From the NCBI GenBank assembly GCA_038144425.1, contig JAYQNS010000004.1, positions 62,001-126,000 on the forward strand: DNA of 64,000 nt, given 5' to 3'. This DNA comes from Salivita marina (GTDB taxonomy: Bacteria; Pseudomonadota; Gammaproteobacteria; Pseudomonadales; Azotimanducaceae). The position numbers were made by a program, and so were the translations under genes. A model generated the notes under the pieces. The model had not been told where the DNA came from. It ran no database searches and saw only the letters and a program-made list of their open reading frames with translations. Numbering within the stretch: the first letter of the stretch is position 1; each line of letters starts with the position of its first letter. Positions 28,189 through 36,978 of the stretch are shown here, piece by piece.

Positions 28189-29340
28189 ATGGCTACCCTT
28201 CGCGCGCTCGTGCTTGCCACCACCATCGGTACGCTCCTCGGCTGCGGGCTGGGATCTCAGGGCCCAGAGAGGGAAGATCGCGCACCCGGGCGCATTCCCC
28301 GGGCAGAAGCGGTCATAGCCAGCGTGGCCGGCGCGGAGGCGGAAAGTCGCGCCATTGCCGAGGCCATCCTCGGCGCGAGCGATCCCGTGCTGGCCGCCGC
28401 CCAGGCGGGCCAGGGGCTATGGACCGCAGCCCGGGCCTACGCCGCCGCCAGCCTCGATGACCGGCCCCTCTACTGGCTTCGCCTGGCCACGACCACACAT
28501 CTTAAGGCCGACTGCGGCGCCAACTGCCCTTCCGTGCTCGAGGCCTTCGACCGGGCCAGCCGCGGCGATGGGGATCTGGCCTTTTCCGACGACCCCGCGG
28601 CCCTACGCATTCTGGTGACGGGCTTCGACCCCTTCTCCCTCGACCGGAACATCGACCAAAGCAACCCCTCCGGCGTCGGCGCCCTGCGCCTTGACGGAAG
28701 CCGCTGGACCCTCGCGGGCCGCCCCGTGGAGGTAGAGGCCCTCCTCTTCCCCGTGCGCTTCGATGCCTTCGACGCCGGCACCGTGGAAGCGCGCCTTGCC
28801 CCCCTGCTGAAAAGCGGGGCGCTGGGGCTTTTGGCCACGGTGAGCATGGGGCGAGACCACTTCGACCTGGAGCGCTTCCCGGGGCGGCGCCGTTCCTCGG
28901 AAGCGCCGGACAACGCTGGAGTCCTCACCGGCGCCAGCGCCGCGAAGCCCCTCGTGCCTCGGCTGGGCGCCGTGCTCCTGGAAGGGCCGGAGTTTGTAGA
29001 ATTCTCCCTGCCCGTGGCCGCCCTGCAGAGCGGCGCCGGACCCTATGAAATTCGCGATAATCGCCGGGTGTCCACCCTCGAGCGGGGCACCTTCGACGCA
29101 GAGAGCCTGGCCGAGCTGGAAGGCCTCACGGCGGTACGAGGGGGCGGGGGCGGCTATCTCTCGAACGAGATCAGCTATCGCACCGTGCGCCTGGCCCAGG
29201 CCCTTAAAAGCCCTACGCCCGTGGGGCACATCCACACGCCTCGGCTGGAGGGCTTCGATGAAGAAACCCTCCGCGCCATTACGAATCAGCTAAGCGCGAT
29301 GGTGGAGAGAGCCGCGAGCGAGCTGGCTAAGGTGCCGTAA
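28189..29340 (+). CDS. lipoprotein with pyroglutamyl-peptidase-like domain lacking the catalytic Cys
   Basis: A 383-aa protein with a lipobox GTLLGC (Cys 19). From about residue 140 it reads ILVTGFDPFSLDRNIDQSNPSG, close to the opening of peptidase family C15 (LxTGFxPFG...NPS). Near residue 318, GGGYLSNEISYRTVRL aligns with the C15 active-site segment (GxYxCNxxxY), but Ser stands where the nucleophilic Cys should be. VGHIHTPRLEG aligns with the catalytic His segment. So the fold is probably C15-like while the activity may be lost or altered. The N-terminal 130 residues are helical and unrecognised. Its end overlaps the convergent cytochrome c gene by 14 nt. Confidence 0.7.
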   Translation: MATLRALVLATTIGTLLGCGLGSQGPEREDRAPGRIPRAEAVIASVAGAEAESRAIAEAILGASDPVLAAAQAGQGLWTAARAYAAASLDDRPLYWLRLATTTHLKADCGANCPSVLEAFDRASRGDGDLAFSDDPAALRILVTGFDPFSLDRNIDQSNPSGVGALRLDGSRWTLAGRPVEVEALLFPVRFDAFDAGTVEARLAPLLKSGALGLLATVSMGRDHFDLERFPGRRRSSEAPDNAGVLTGASAAKPLVPRLGAVLLEGPEFVEFSLPVAALQSGAGPYEIRDNRRVSTLERGTFDAESLAELEGLTAVRGGGGGYLSNEISYRTVRLAQALKSPTPVGHIHTPRLEGFDEETLRAITNQLSAMVERAASELAKVP

Positions 29341-29716
29341 CCCGGATATCGGTAAGGGCACCCGCATCTAGGGCCTCGGTACCGGTGGGAAAGTCATTCT
29401 CGTCGAGAATATAGGCGAGGATAGCGGCGTACTCCTCGCCCCAGAGGCCTCCGGGATTATCCTGGGGCATGAGTCCAGTGATGATGCCGTAGGGCTGATC
29501 GAGCGTAAGCCCTTGCCACTCCTTCAGCTTGCCATCGAAGTACTTCTTCGGGTGGTGGCAGTTCTTGCAGTGCTGGGCGAAGAGCTTTTTGCCGTCCTTC
29601 GCCTGCGCCTTAGAAAACACCCCATCCTCAAGGCTGCGCTCCGCCAGGGCCCCGGCACTCACCGCGAGCCCCAGAACACCAAGAACTATGCTTTGCAGCC
29701 CTCGCACCCTTCTCAT
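29327..29716 (-). CDS. periplasmic c-type cytochrome
   Basis: A 129-aa monoheme protein: signal peptide (VLGVLGLAVSAGALAE), heme site CKNCHH near residue 50, and a downstream GLMPQDNPGGLWGEEYAAILAYILDEN segment carrying the Met ligand, typical of small class I cytochromes. It lies 68 nt downstream of the PQQ dehydrogenase gene in the same direction, but a strong terminator lies between, so its transcription may be lower or separate. It is the likely electron acceptor of that dehydrogenase. Confidence 0.85.
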   Translation of the reverse strand: MRRVRGLQSIVLGVLGLAVSAGALAERSLEDGVFSKAQAKDGKKLFAQHCKNCHHPKKYFDGKLKEWQGLTLDQPYGIITGLMPQDNPGGLWGEEYAAILAYILDENDFPTGTEALDAGALTDIRVTAP

Positions 29717-29734
29717 TGCCTCACTCCCTGTGCG

Positions 29735-29771
29735 AAAAAAAGGCGGCGATCCCGAAGGACCGCCGCCCTCT
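29735..29771 (-). terminator. rho-independent terminator after the PQQ dehydrogenase gene
   Basis: On the minus strand, GGCGGCG (29767-29761) pairs with CGCCGCC (29748-29742) across a 12-nt loop and is followed by a run of seven T (29741-29735). It lies 14 nt past the dehydrogenase stop and just upstream of the cytochrome c start. Confidence 0.88.
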
Positions 29772-29784
29772 TTAGCGTTGACCC

Positions 29785-31815
29785 TTAGTGGTGGTCGTCG
29801 CTGTGGTCTTCATCAGACGGCAGGGCCAGCGCCGTCAGCTTCGAGCCCGTCTGCAGTACGATGTACTGCCGGCCTTCATGCATATAGGTCATCATGCCGT
29901 AGCGGCTCCGCTCCGGCACTTCCACCCGACCCACTTCCTTTCCTGTCGCCTTATCCACACCGAAAAGCATGGGCGTGCCGTCCCCTGCGGTAGAGGCGTA
30001 CATGAGCATGCTCGGGGTGACGGTCATGGGCGCCACGGTACCGGAGCCGCCGTTCGGAAGATCCATGTCCTTCAACGCCGGATGGTTCCGGATGCGATCG
30101 GACATTTCCCCCACGGGGACATACCAGAGGTGTTCCCCGGTATTCATGTCGATGGCCGTGATCCGGCTAAAGGGCGGCTTAAAGAGGGGCAGGCCATCGG
30201 GCATGCGCACCCCCATGTTCCGGAGCACGGCGTAATCGGCGATGGTCGTGCCCGTGGGCATATCGATCAGCTCATCGCGCTCCGAACCCGGCGCCATGAT
30301 CCGCGTGGTACAGGCCTTCCGAGAGGTCACGAAGAGTACCCCGGTGGTCGGGTCCGCGGCCGCGGGCCCATCAATATTCACGCCCCCAATATCGCCGGGG
30401 CACCAGAGGGAACCGACCTTGCCCAGGTCGTTATCCCGATGCAGCGGCGGGGTGAAGAGCGGCCCAATGTGGAACTGATCCACCAAATCGATGGCCTTCT
30501 GCCGCAGCTCCGGCGTGAAGTCGATTAGGTCATCGTGGGTAAGGCCCTGCATATCGTAGGGCGCCGGCTTCGTCGGGAAAGGCTGGGTGGCCGCGAGCTT
30601 CTCCCCGGGGATCAGCCCCCCGGGCACGGGTCGCTCCTCCATGGGCCAGAGGGGCTCCCCGGTCTCCCGATTAAAAGCGTAGGCAAAGGACTGCTTCGTC
30701 ACCTGCACGATGGCGGGGACCGTTTTTCCATTCTGCTGCACATCCAGCAGCACCGGCGCCGTGGGCGTGTCGTAGTTCCAGATGTCGTGATGCACCATCT
30801 GGAAATGCCACACCCGCTTCCCCGTCTTCACGTCCAGCGCGATGAGGCTGGTGCTAAACAGATTGTTTCCCGGGCGGAAGCCGCCGTAGAAGTCCACGGT
30901 GGCGCCGTTCGTGGGAATGTAGACGATGCCCCGCTCCTGGTCCGCAGAAAGCGGCGCCCAGGAAGACACGTCGCCGGTCCATTTCCAGGCGTCGTTCTCC
31001 CAGGTGTCGTGGCCGAACTGCCCGGGCCCGGGAATGACGTCGAACTTCCAGAGGAATTCTCCGGTCTTCGCGTCGTAGGCAAGGATGTCGCCGGGGATAT
31101 TCTCGATTCGGGACTGGTTGTAGCCCTGCTCTGCCGAGTTCCCCACCACCACCACGTCCCCCACTACGATGGGCGGAGAAGACGACGTGATGTAGCCCTT
31201 TTCGAGGGCCACGCCATAGTAGGGATCATATTCGTGACCGAGGTCCGCGAGCATGTCCACGACCCCGGTTTCCGGGAACCCTTCCACAGGAACGGGCTGT
31301 CCGAAGCCCTCCAGGGGCTTGCCGGTTTTCGCATCCAGGGCCGTGAGGAAGAAGCCCGGGGACGCAATGTAGATCACGCCTTTGCCGTCTACCTCGGCGT
31401 AGGCCACGCCCTTCCCGTAGTCCTTCCGCATGGAGTACTCATAACGGAAGGTGTGGGGTTCGCGGTAGGACCAGAGGGTTTCGCCGTTTTTCGGATCCAT
31501 GGCCACCACGTGGCGCCGGGGACCGGCGACGGTGTAGAGAATGCCGTCCACGTAGGTCGGCGTGGAGCGACCGCTCTGGGCGTTGAAGCTCGCGCCGTCC
31601 CACACCCAAGCTTCTTCGATCTCTGCCAAGTTCGACGGATTGATTTGGTCCGCCGGGGTGGAACGGGTGTGCGCCGAATCCCCGCCGATAAAGGTCCAGG
31701 CACCGTTCTCCGTACCCGGGGACGCGAGGGCCTGGGCCCCCAGGATCAGTCCCGCGGCGATTCCCAGGCTCCAGCGGCGCGTGGTCTCTCCGCGCCTGTT
31801 ACGTCTGATATCCAT
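29785..31815 (-). CDS. secreted PQQ-dependent dehydrogenase (quinoprotein, glucose-dehydrogenase-like)
   Basis: A 676-aa protein from ATG 31815 (AAGGGGA upstream). The start is followed by a basic stretch and a signal peptide (LGIAAGLILGAQALAS). The eight-bladed PQQ propeller shows WTFIGGDSAHTRSTPADQIN, VVAMDPKNGETLWSYREP, LDVKTGKRVWHFQMVHHDIWNYD, AYAFNRETGEPLWPMEER and GGSGTVAPMTVTPSMLMYAS. The N-terminal five-helix membrane domain of Gcd-type glucose dehydrogenase is missing, so this is a free periplasmic form. It would pass electrons to the adjacent cytochrome c. It has a His-rich tail (DEDHSDDHH). No PQQ biosynthesis gene is in the window. Confidence 0.87.
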   Translation of the reverse strand: MDIRRNRRGETTRRWSLGIAAGLILGAQALASPGTENGAWTFIGGDSAHTRSTPADQINPSNLAEIEEAWVWDGASFNAQSGRSTPTYVDGILYTVAGPRRHVVAMDPKNGETLWSYREPHTFRYEYSMRKDYGKGVAYAEVDGKGVIYIASPGFFLTALDAKTGKPLEGFGQPVPVEGFPETGVVDMLADLGHEYDPYYGVALEKGYITSSSPPIVVGDVVVVGNSAEQGYNQSRIENIPGDILAYDAKTGEFLWKFDVIPGPGQFGHDTWENDAWKWTGDVSSWAPLSADQERGIVYIPTNGATVDFYGGFRPGNNLFSTSLIALDVKTGKRVWHFQMVHHDIWNYDTPTAPVLLDVQQNGKTVPAIVQVTKQSFAYAFNRETGEPLWPMEERPVPGGLIPGEKLAATQPFPTKPAPYDMQGLTHDDLIDFTPELRQKAIDLVDQFHIGPLFTPPLHRDNDLGKVGSLWCPGDIGGVNIDGPAAADPTTGVLFVTSRKACTTRIMAPGSERDELIDMPTGTTIADYAVLRNMGVRMPDGLPLFKPPFSRITAIDMNTGEHLWYVPVGEMSDRIRNHPALKDMDLPNGGSGTVAPMTVTPSMLMYASTAGDGTPMLFGVDKATGKEVGRVEVPERSRYGMMTYMHEGRQYIVLQTGSKLTALALPSDEDHSDDHH

Positions 31816-31978
31816 GGTGTTCCCCTTACCCAAAGGTCTGCATCCCATTCTAAGCATGGAACGAGAGACGATGAAATCGTTACGTTTCGCAAATAAAAGC
31901 CGCACGGAAGTTCCGCCCTGGCCCCATCTCACCCCAACCGGGACCCCGCGCCGTCCCCGAGCCCGAGGCTGCTCAGCC

Positions 31979-32785
31979 CTAGCCCGCGGGATTTACCAGG
32001 CCGCTTTGCGCCACCTGCGCCACGAGCCCATCGTCGTCGAAGAATTGGCCGCTCATCACCGCCCGGCCCCCCAGATCGGCGTAGTTGTCCACGAGAAGGG
32101 CCAAAGGGCCTGGCGAGGGCTCGCGTAAGATATGTAGGGAAATATCGGCATTGATATACCCGTAGCTGCGCCCGTCCACCACGACCCGACGCTGACTCAT
32201 CCCATTGGCAAAATCCGACAGCGCCGCCAGATGAGTCATGGGGGTAAGGGGCTGGTCCGGCGTTAAGTTTAGGGGAAGGGAGAGCCAGGCGGCGCCCCGG
32301 CCACCGCCCTCGGCGCCGTCAAAGACTTCCGCCAGCAGGTGGAGATGGAGCCCATCCCCAGGAGGCAGCTTGCGCCCCACCCGGCTGGCGACGATCTCCG
32401 CAAGCGTTTCCACCACCGCGCCTTCTCCCCGGGGCAAGGGGCAGGGGATGGGAGCGACAGCCCCTTCCGGAAGGGACGAGAGCGCGCTAAAGAGGCCCAG
32501 GGCCCGGGCGCAGGGCACGCCTTCGGCGCTGAGGGTCATCTCCGCCAGGGCCAGACGCTTGCCCTTCCGCAGCACCGTCCCCGACAGGGCGAGGGGCGTC
32601 ATGGGCACGGGGCGGAACATATCCAGGGTGAGCCGAGCAAGAGGAAAGGGCACGGCTACCAGTTCCGTCAGGGCCTGGGCCAAGAGCGCTGCCGGGGCCC
32701 CGCCGTGGAGGGACTCGCCCCAGGGCCCGCGGGCGGGATCCTGCGGAAGGTAATCGTCCCCGTCCCGATGAAAGATGGCCTTCAT
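31979..32785 (-). CDS. acyl-CoA thioesterase-like (double hot-dog) protein
   Basis: A 268-aa protein; ATG 32785 gives the family-like start MKAIFHRDGDDYLPQDPARGPWGESLHGGAPAALLAQ. LTLDMFRPVPMTPLALSG ends the first hot-dog half. The second half has LPLNLTPDQPLTPMTHLAALSDFANGMS and YGYINADISLHILREP. It resembles the thioesterase-like superfamily rather than strict TesB. Probably hydrolyses acyl-CoA. It is divergent from the acyl-CoA dehydrogenase gene with a 120-nt shared promoter region. Confidence 0.82.
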   Translation of the reverse strand: MKAIFHRDGDDYLPQDPARGPWGESLHGGAPAALLAQALTELVAVPFPLARLTLDMFRPVPMTPLALSGTVLRKGKRLALAEMTLSAEGVPCARALGLFSALSSLPEGAVAPIPCPLPRGEGAVVETLAEIVASRVGRKLPPGDGLHLHLLAEVFDGAEGGGRGAAWLSLPLNLTPDQPLTPMTHLAALSDFANGMSQRRVVVDGRSYGYINADISLHILREPSPGPLALLVDNYADLGGRAVMSGQFFDDDGLVAQVAQSGLVNPAG

Positions 32786-32905
32786 GCGTCGCTCGCTCCC
32801 CTGTCCCGGGCGTAAAGCGCGCAAGCATAGCGCCCCCGCAGCGCTGGTGCTCCCTCAAGAGAATTCATACACTCAGGCCCGTCATCACGCACCGGAGGGG
32901 AGCCC

Positions 32906-34141
32906 ATGGATTTCAAAGATTCAGCGCAGGAAGCCGAATTTCGCGGCGAGGTGCGGAAGTTCCTCGACGCCCATGCGCCCCTTCGCACCAAGAGCACGGA
33001 AGCGGCCTACGCCGAGGCAAAAACCGACGCCGATCGGGTCGCCATCGCCAAGCGCTGGCAGGGCCTCCTTGCGGAGCACGGCTGGGCCTGCATCGCCTGG
33101 CCGAAGGCCTTCGGGGGCCGGGATGCAACCCCCATCGAAAGCGTGATCTGGAACCAAGAGGTCTCCCGCTACGTGACCCCCGATGGGCTCTTCATCATCG
33201 GCCAGGGCATGTGCGCGCCGACCCTCATGGCCTACGGTAACGACGCGCATAAGGCGGCGCACTTGCCGAAGATCGCCTCCGGGGAAGAGGTCTGGTGCCA
33301 GCTGTTCTCTGAGCCCGTGGCTGGCTCCGACCTGGCGGGCATCAAAACCCGCGCGGTGCGCGATGGCGATAAGTGGATGATTAATGGCCAGAAGGTCTGG
33401 ACCTCCGGCGCCCACTACTCGGACTTCGGCCTGCTGATCACGCGCACGGACCCGAGCCAGCCCAAGCACAAGGGCCTCACCATGTTTTTCCTAGATATGA
33501 AAACGCCGGGGGTGGAGGTACGCCCCATCAAGCAGATCAACGGCAACCAGGATTTCAACGAGGTCTACTTCACAGACGTGGTGATTCCCGACAGCCAGCG
33601 CCTCGGCGGCGAGGGAGACGGCTGGAAGGTGGCCCTGGTGACCCTCATGAACGAGCGCCTTGCCGTGGGCGGCGGCCTCTCCAATTCCGTGATGGACGTC
33701 TTTAAGGCCTCCCAAACCCAGGACTACGGCGATGCGCTCGCCATCGAAGATCATGCCGTCCGGGACCGCCTCGCCGACTGGTACTGCCGGGAATCGGGGC
33801 TCAAGTTTACAAGCTACCGCATGATCACGGCCCTCTCCCGGGGCCAGGATCCGGGCCCGGAGGCCTCCATCAGTAAAGTGGTGGTGGCCGCCAATAATAA
33901 TCAAAGCGCCAATTTCGCCCTCGACATGCAGGACTACGGCGGCATTCTCGACGACGACGCCCTCTCCGGCTTCGGCAACCAGTTCCAGCGCCAGTTCCTA
34001 CGCTCCCCGGCGAACCGCATTGAGGGGGGCTCGGATGAGATCCTCCGCAACATCATCGCCGAGCGCGTACTGGGTATGCCTGCGGATATGCGCCCGGACA
34101 AAAACGTGCCCTTTGCGGAAATCCCCCAGGGCAAGGGCTAA
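32906..34141 (+). CDS. acyl-CoA dehydrogenase
   Basis: A 411-aa FAD enzyme introducing the alpha-beta double bond into an acyl-CoA. The standard order is present: helical N-terminus (MDFKDSAQEAEFRGEVRKFL), WCQLFSEPVAGSDLAGIKT for FAD binding, MINGQKVWTSGAHYSDF, and NRIEGGSDEILRNIIAERVLGM at the end. The catalytic base is uncertain. Large acyl-CoA dehydrogenases of this branch often serve long, branched or cyclic side chains. The papain-like gene follows after 7 nt, suggesting co-transcription. Confidence 0.92.
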   Translation: MDFKDSAQEAEFRGEVRKFLDAHAPLRTKSTEAAYAEAKTDADRVAIAKRWQGLLAEHGWACIAWPKAFGGRDATPIESVIWNQEVSRYVTPDGLFIIGQGMCAPTLMAYGNDAHKAAHLPKIASGEEVWCQLFSEPVAGSDLAGIKTRAVRDGDKWMINGQKVWTSGAHYSDFGLLITRTDPSQPKHKGLTMFFLDMKTPGVEVRPIKQINGNQDFNEVYFTDVVIPDSQRLGGEGDGWKVALVTLMNERLAVGGGLSNSVMDVFKASQTQDYGDALAIEDHAVRDRLADWYCRESGLKFTSYRMITALSRGQDPGPEASISKVVVAANNNQSANFALDMQDYGGILDDDALSGFGNQFQRQFLRSPANRIEGGSDEILRNIIAERVLGMPADMRPDKNVPFAEIPQGKG

Positions 34142-34148
34142 GGCCCTC

Positions 34149-35590
34149 GTGAGCACCCCGGAGCGCGCGGCCTGGCGGGCCACCCTCGACGAGGCCCTTG
34201 CCCGTTACCACGCCCTGCCCCGAGCCAGGGGCGACGCCTGGGCCATCCTCGAAGGCAAGCTCGCTACGACCCTGGCCCGGCAGCGGGCCCTCGAGACGCG
34301 CCTGGCCCTCGCCGACGACACCGCGCTCCACGAAGATCTGATCGCCGTGGGCGCCCGCCTTTCCCAGGACCAAAAGCGCCGGGCGAAGGGACGCCTCTCC
34401 ACCGAGGCCTTCGCCGCCCTCCTCGCGGCCCAGGGCGAGCGCGCCCCGGCGGCTCGAGCTTCGACCTCCGCGCCGGCCCCGCCATCGACCTTAAGATTGA
34501 GGTGAACCGCGATTCCCCCTGGCCCTTCGAGCGCTGGCGCCTGACGCCGGAGTTCGCCGCCTACGAGATGGACGGGGACCGGGTGTTCTACCGGGGCCTC
34601 TGGCTCCAGCCTGGAGATTTGCTGCTGCCGAACGTCAACTTAGACGGCAACTTCGTCTACAGCGCCCTCTCGGACCCCAAGGGCTTCTGCCCCCATTCGG
34701 CGATCTTCGCCCTCCTCGAACACGAGGGACAGCGCTTCCCAGCGGTGGTGGAGACCTATGAAAAGGGGCTCCGAGCCGTGCCTCTGTGCGTCTTTCTGAA
34801 CGATCGCTACATCAGCTACGCCGAGGTCTACCGGCACCGGGAACTGCTCGACGGCGCCCCCGCCGAGGCCTCGGCCCTCGCCCACGACGCCCTCGCGGAG
34901 GCCCGGGGCTACAACTTCAACACCGTCGACGACGACCGGGCCTATCTGTGTTGCACCAGCCAGGCGCGGCAGTTCTATCTGCGCCTGGGCCTCGCCGATC
35001 TTGAAGCCGTGGGCCGGGTGGCTCAGCCGGGCATCCGGGCGAACTTCGAAACAATGAAGTACCCCCACCTCGATGCCTTCTTCACCCCTATCGATTTCAT
35101 TCGCAGCGATCGCTTCGTTTTCCAGGGCAGCATCGACAACCAGCAGCCCGAACGACTCATCACCCGGGAGCTTGTGGAGCGCCGCTTCCGGGAGCGCTTC
35201 GCCGCCGGAGGTCTTCACTGGGATCGCGTGCCCCTCATGGTGAAGGGGATGCACTACGGCATTAAGCAAATGCGCAAGGAAACGACGATCGGTCGGCTCA
35301 TTTCTAAGGTCATGGGCTTCACCCCCGGGAACCTGCCGAAGGGTCCGGATCGCGTGCTGGCTATCGTTGAACCGCTCGAGGCGGAGCTGGGCCGCGCCGT
35401 ACGCCGTCTTCTCCCTGAGGTGCGGCTGAAGCTTCAGGAGACCCAGGATTTTTCCCTGCGCAGCTGGCTTGAGGATCCCCTCCTCCGGCAGCGCGTGGAT
35501 GATCTTCTGCCCCTGCGCTGGCTCGGCGACGGAGGCTTGGCCGGGGGCTGCACGGACGCCGGGAGCGGCGTAGACTCAGCGGCAGATTAA
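34149..35590 (+). CDS. permuted NlpC/P60 (YiiX/YebB-like) papain-fold protein, one frameshift
   Basis: GTG 34149 opens a helical N-terminal region (TPERAAWRATLDEALARYHALP to AAQGERAP). One base must shift at the CCCC run near 34444-34450; the frame then gives GSSFDLRAGPAIDLKIEVNRD and the main domain. LQPGDLLLPN, PHSAIFALLEHEG and VVETYEKGLRAVPLCVFLND match the first half of the permuted NlpC/P60 fold, with His before Cys. YNFNTVDDDRAYLCCTSQARQFY matches the Cys segment. Activity could be a cysteine peptidase, amidase or acyltransferase. No signal peptide is visible, so the protein seems cytosolic. Uncorrected, the second piece begins at GTG 34502. Confidence 0.6.
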
Positions 35591-35614
35591 TTCATACGAA
35601 TGAGGGAGACGGTC

Positions 35615-36847
35615 GTGGCTGCACAGGAAGCTTGGATTATTGATACGGCGCGGACGCCCCGGGGCATTGGGAAGCAAGGCAAGGGCGCGCTCGCGCATCT
35701 GCACCCCCAACACCTTGGCGCAACGGTGCTAAAGGCCCTCGAGGCCCGGAATAACCTCAACACCGCTGAGGTGGACGACGTGATCTGGGGTACGAGCTCC
35801 CAGAAGGGCAAGCAGGGCGCCTGCCTCGGTCGCATGTCCCTCCTCCTCGCCGGCTGGAACACCGCCGCCAGCGGCGTCACCCTGGACCGCTTCTGCGGCT
35901 CCGGCATCACCTCCGTGAACCTCGCCGCCGCCAGCATCATGTCGGGCATGGAAGACTGCGTGGTCGCCGGAGGCACGGAAATGATGTCCTATACCGCCAC
36001 CCAGGGCGGCGGGCTCCTCGACGCGGACAATATGACCCTCCGGGACCTGCACCCCCAGTGGCACCAGGGGATTTGCGCGGACCTTATTGCCACCCTGGAA
36101 GGGATCAGCCGGGAAGACGTAGACGGCCTCGCCTACCAAAGCCAGCAGCGCGCCAAGGTGGCCATCGAAGAGAACCGCTTCGCTAAGTCCGTGGTACCGG
36201 TCTACAACGAAGACGGCACCCTGGCCCTGGACCACGAAGAATTTCCACGGCCCCAGACGACCCTCGAGGGCCTGTCCCAGCTGCCCGCGGTCTTTGAAAA
36301 CTTCATGGGCATGCCCGTGGACGAGACCGGGGAAACCTTCGACCAGCTCGTGAAGCGTTCCTACCCGGACGTGAAGATCAACCACGTGCACCACGCCGGC
36401 AACTCCTCCGGCGTCGTCGATGGCTCCGCGGCCGTCCTCCTGGCCTCCCCGGAGTACGCAAAAGCTCAGGGCTGGACGCCTCGGGCGAAGATCCGCGCCA
36501 TGGCCAATGCCGCCGGCAGCCCTCAGCTGATGCTGAACGAGCCCGTGCCCGCCGCGAAGAAGGTGCTGAAGAAGGCCGGCATGAACCTCAGCGACATCGA
36601 TCTCTTCGAAATTAATGAGGCGTTCTCTGTGGTGGCCTTCAAGTTCATCCGGGACCTCGGCCTCGACCCGGCCCAGGTGAACGTGAACGGCGGCGCCATG
36701 GCCCTGGGCCACCCCATCGCTGCCACGGGCTCCGTCCTCATCGGCACGATGCTCGATGAACTCGAGCGCCAGGATAAGGCCACGGGCCTCGTCACCATGT
36801 GCGCCGCCGGCGGCATGGCCCCGGCGATCGTCATCGAACGGGTGTAA
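35615..36847 (+). CDS. acetyl-CoA C-acyltransferase (thiolase), first of a tandem pair
   Basis: About 410 aa. The final cleavage step of beta-oxidation, or its reverse. DRFCGSGITSVNLAAASIMSG carries the acyl-accepting Cys, GGAMALGHPIAATGS the catalytic His and MCAAGGMAPA the second Cys. I chose GTG 35615 because GAGGGAG lies 6 nt upstream and the product then starts at VAAQEAW, just like the neighbouring copy (AAQEAW); an ATG at 35600 would add five residues. The protein is nearly identical along its length to the product of the next gene. A strong terminator follows. Confidence 0.92.
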   Translation: MAAQEAWIIDTARTPRGIGKQGKGALAHLHPQHLGATVLKALEARNNLNTAEVDDVIWGTSSQKGKQGACLGRMSLLLAGWNTAASGVTLDRFCGSGITSVNLAAASIMSGMEDCVVAGGTEMMSYTATQGGGLLDADNMTLRDLHPQWHQGICADLIATLEGISREDVDGLAYQSQQRAKVAIEENRFAKSVVPVYNEDGTLALDHEEFPRPQTTLEGLSQLPAVFENFMGMPVDETGETFDQLVKRSYPDVKINHVHHAGNSSGVVDGSAAVLLASPEYAKAQGWTPRAKIRAMANAAGSPQLMLNEPVPAAKKVLKKAGMNLSDIDLFEINEAFSVVAFKFIRDLGLDPAQVNVNGGAMALGHPIAATGSVLIGTMLDELERQDKATGLVTMCAAGGMAPAIVIERV

Positions 36848-36891
36848 GCCTCCCTCGCAGGACCCGGGCGATCCCCACCGGATCGCCATCC

Positions 36892-36923
36892 AAAACCCCA
36901 GCCTTCGCGCTGGGGTTTTTTTT
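36892..36923 (+). terminator. rho-independent terminator between the two thiolase genes
   Basis: AAAACCCCAGC (36892-36902) pairs with GCTGGGGTTTT (36909-36919) across a six-base loop and runs into eight T (36916-36923). It ends 45 nt past the first thiolase stop. Confidence 0.92.
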
Positions 36924-36978
36924 GGGGCCGTCGTAGACTCGAGCCCAGGCTTAATTCAAATGATTAAGGGGAAGGGAC

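Noticed and set aside
30535..31896. 453-aa plus-strand open frame
   Set aside because: Antisense shadow of the PQQ dehydrogenase; His/Arg-rich composition and no protein-like pattern.
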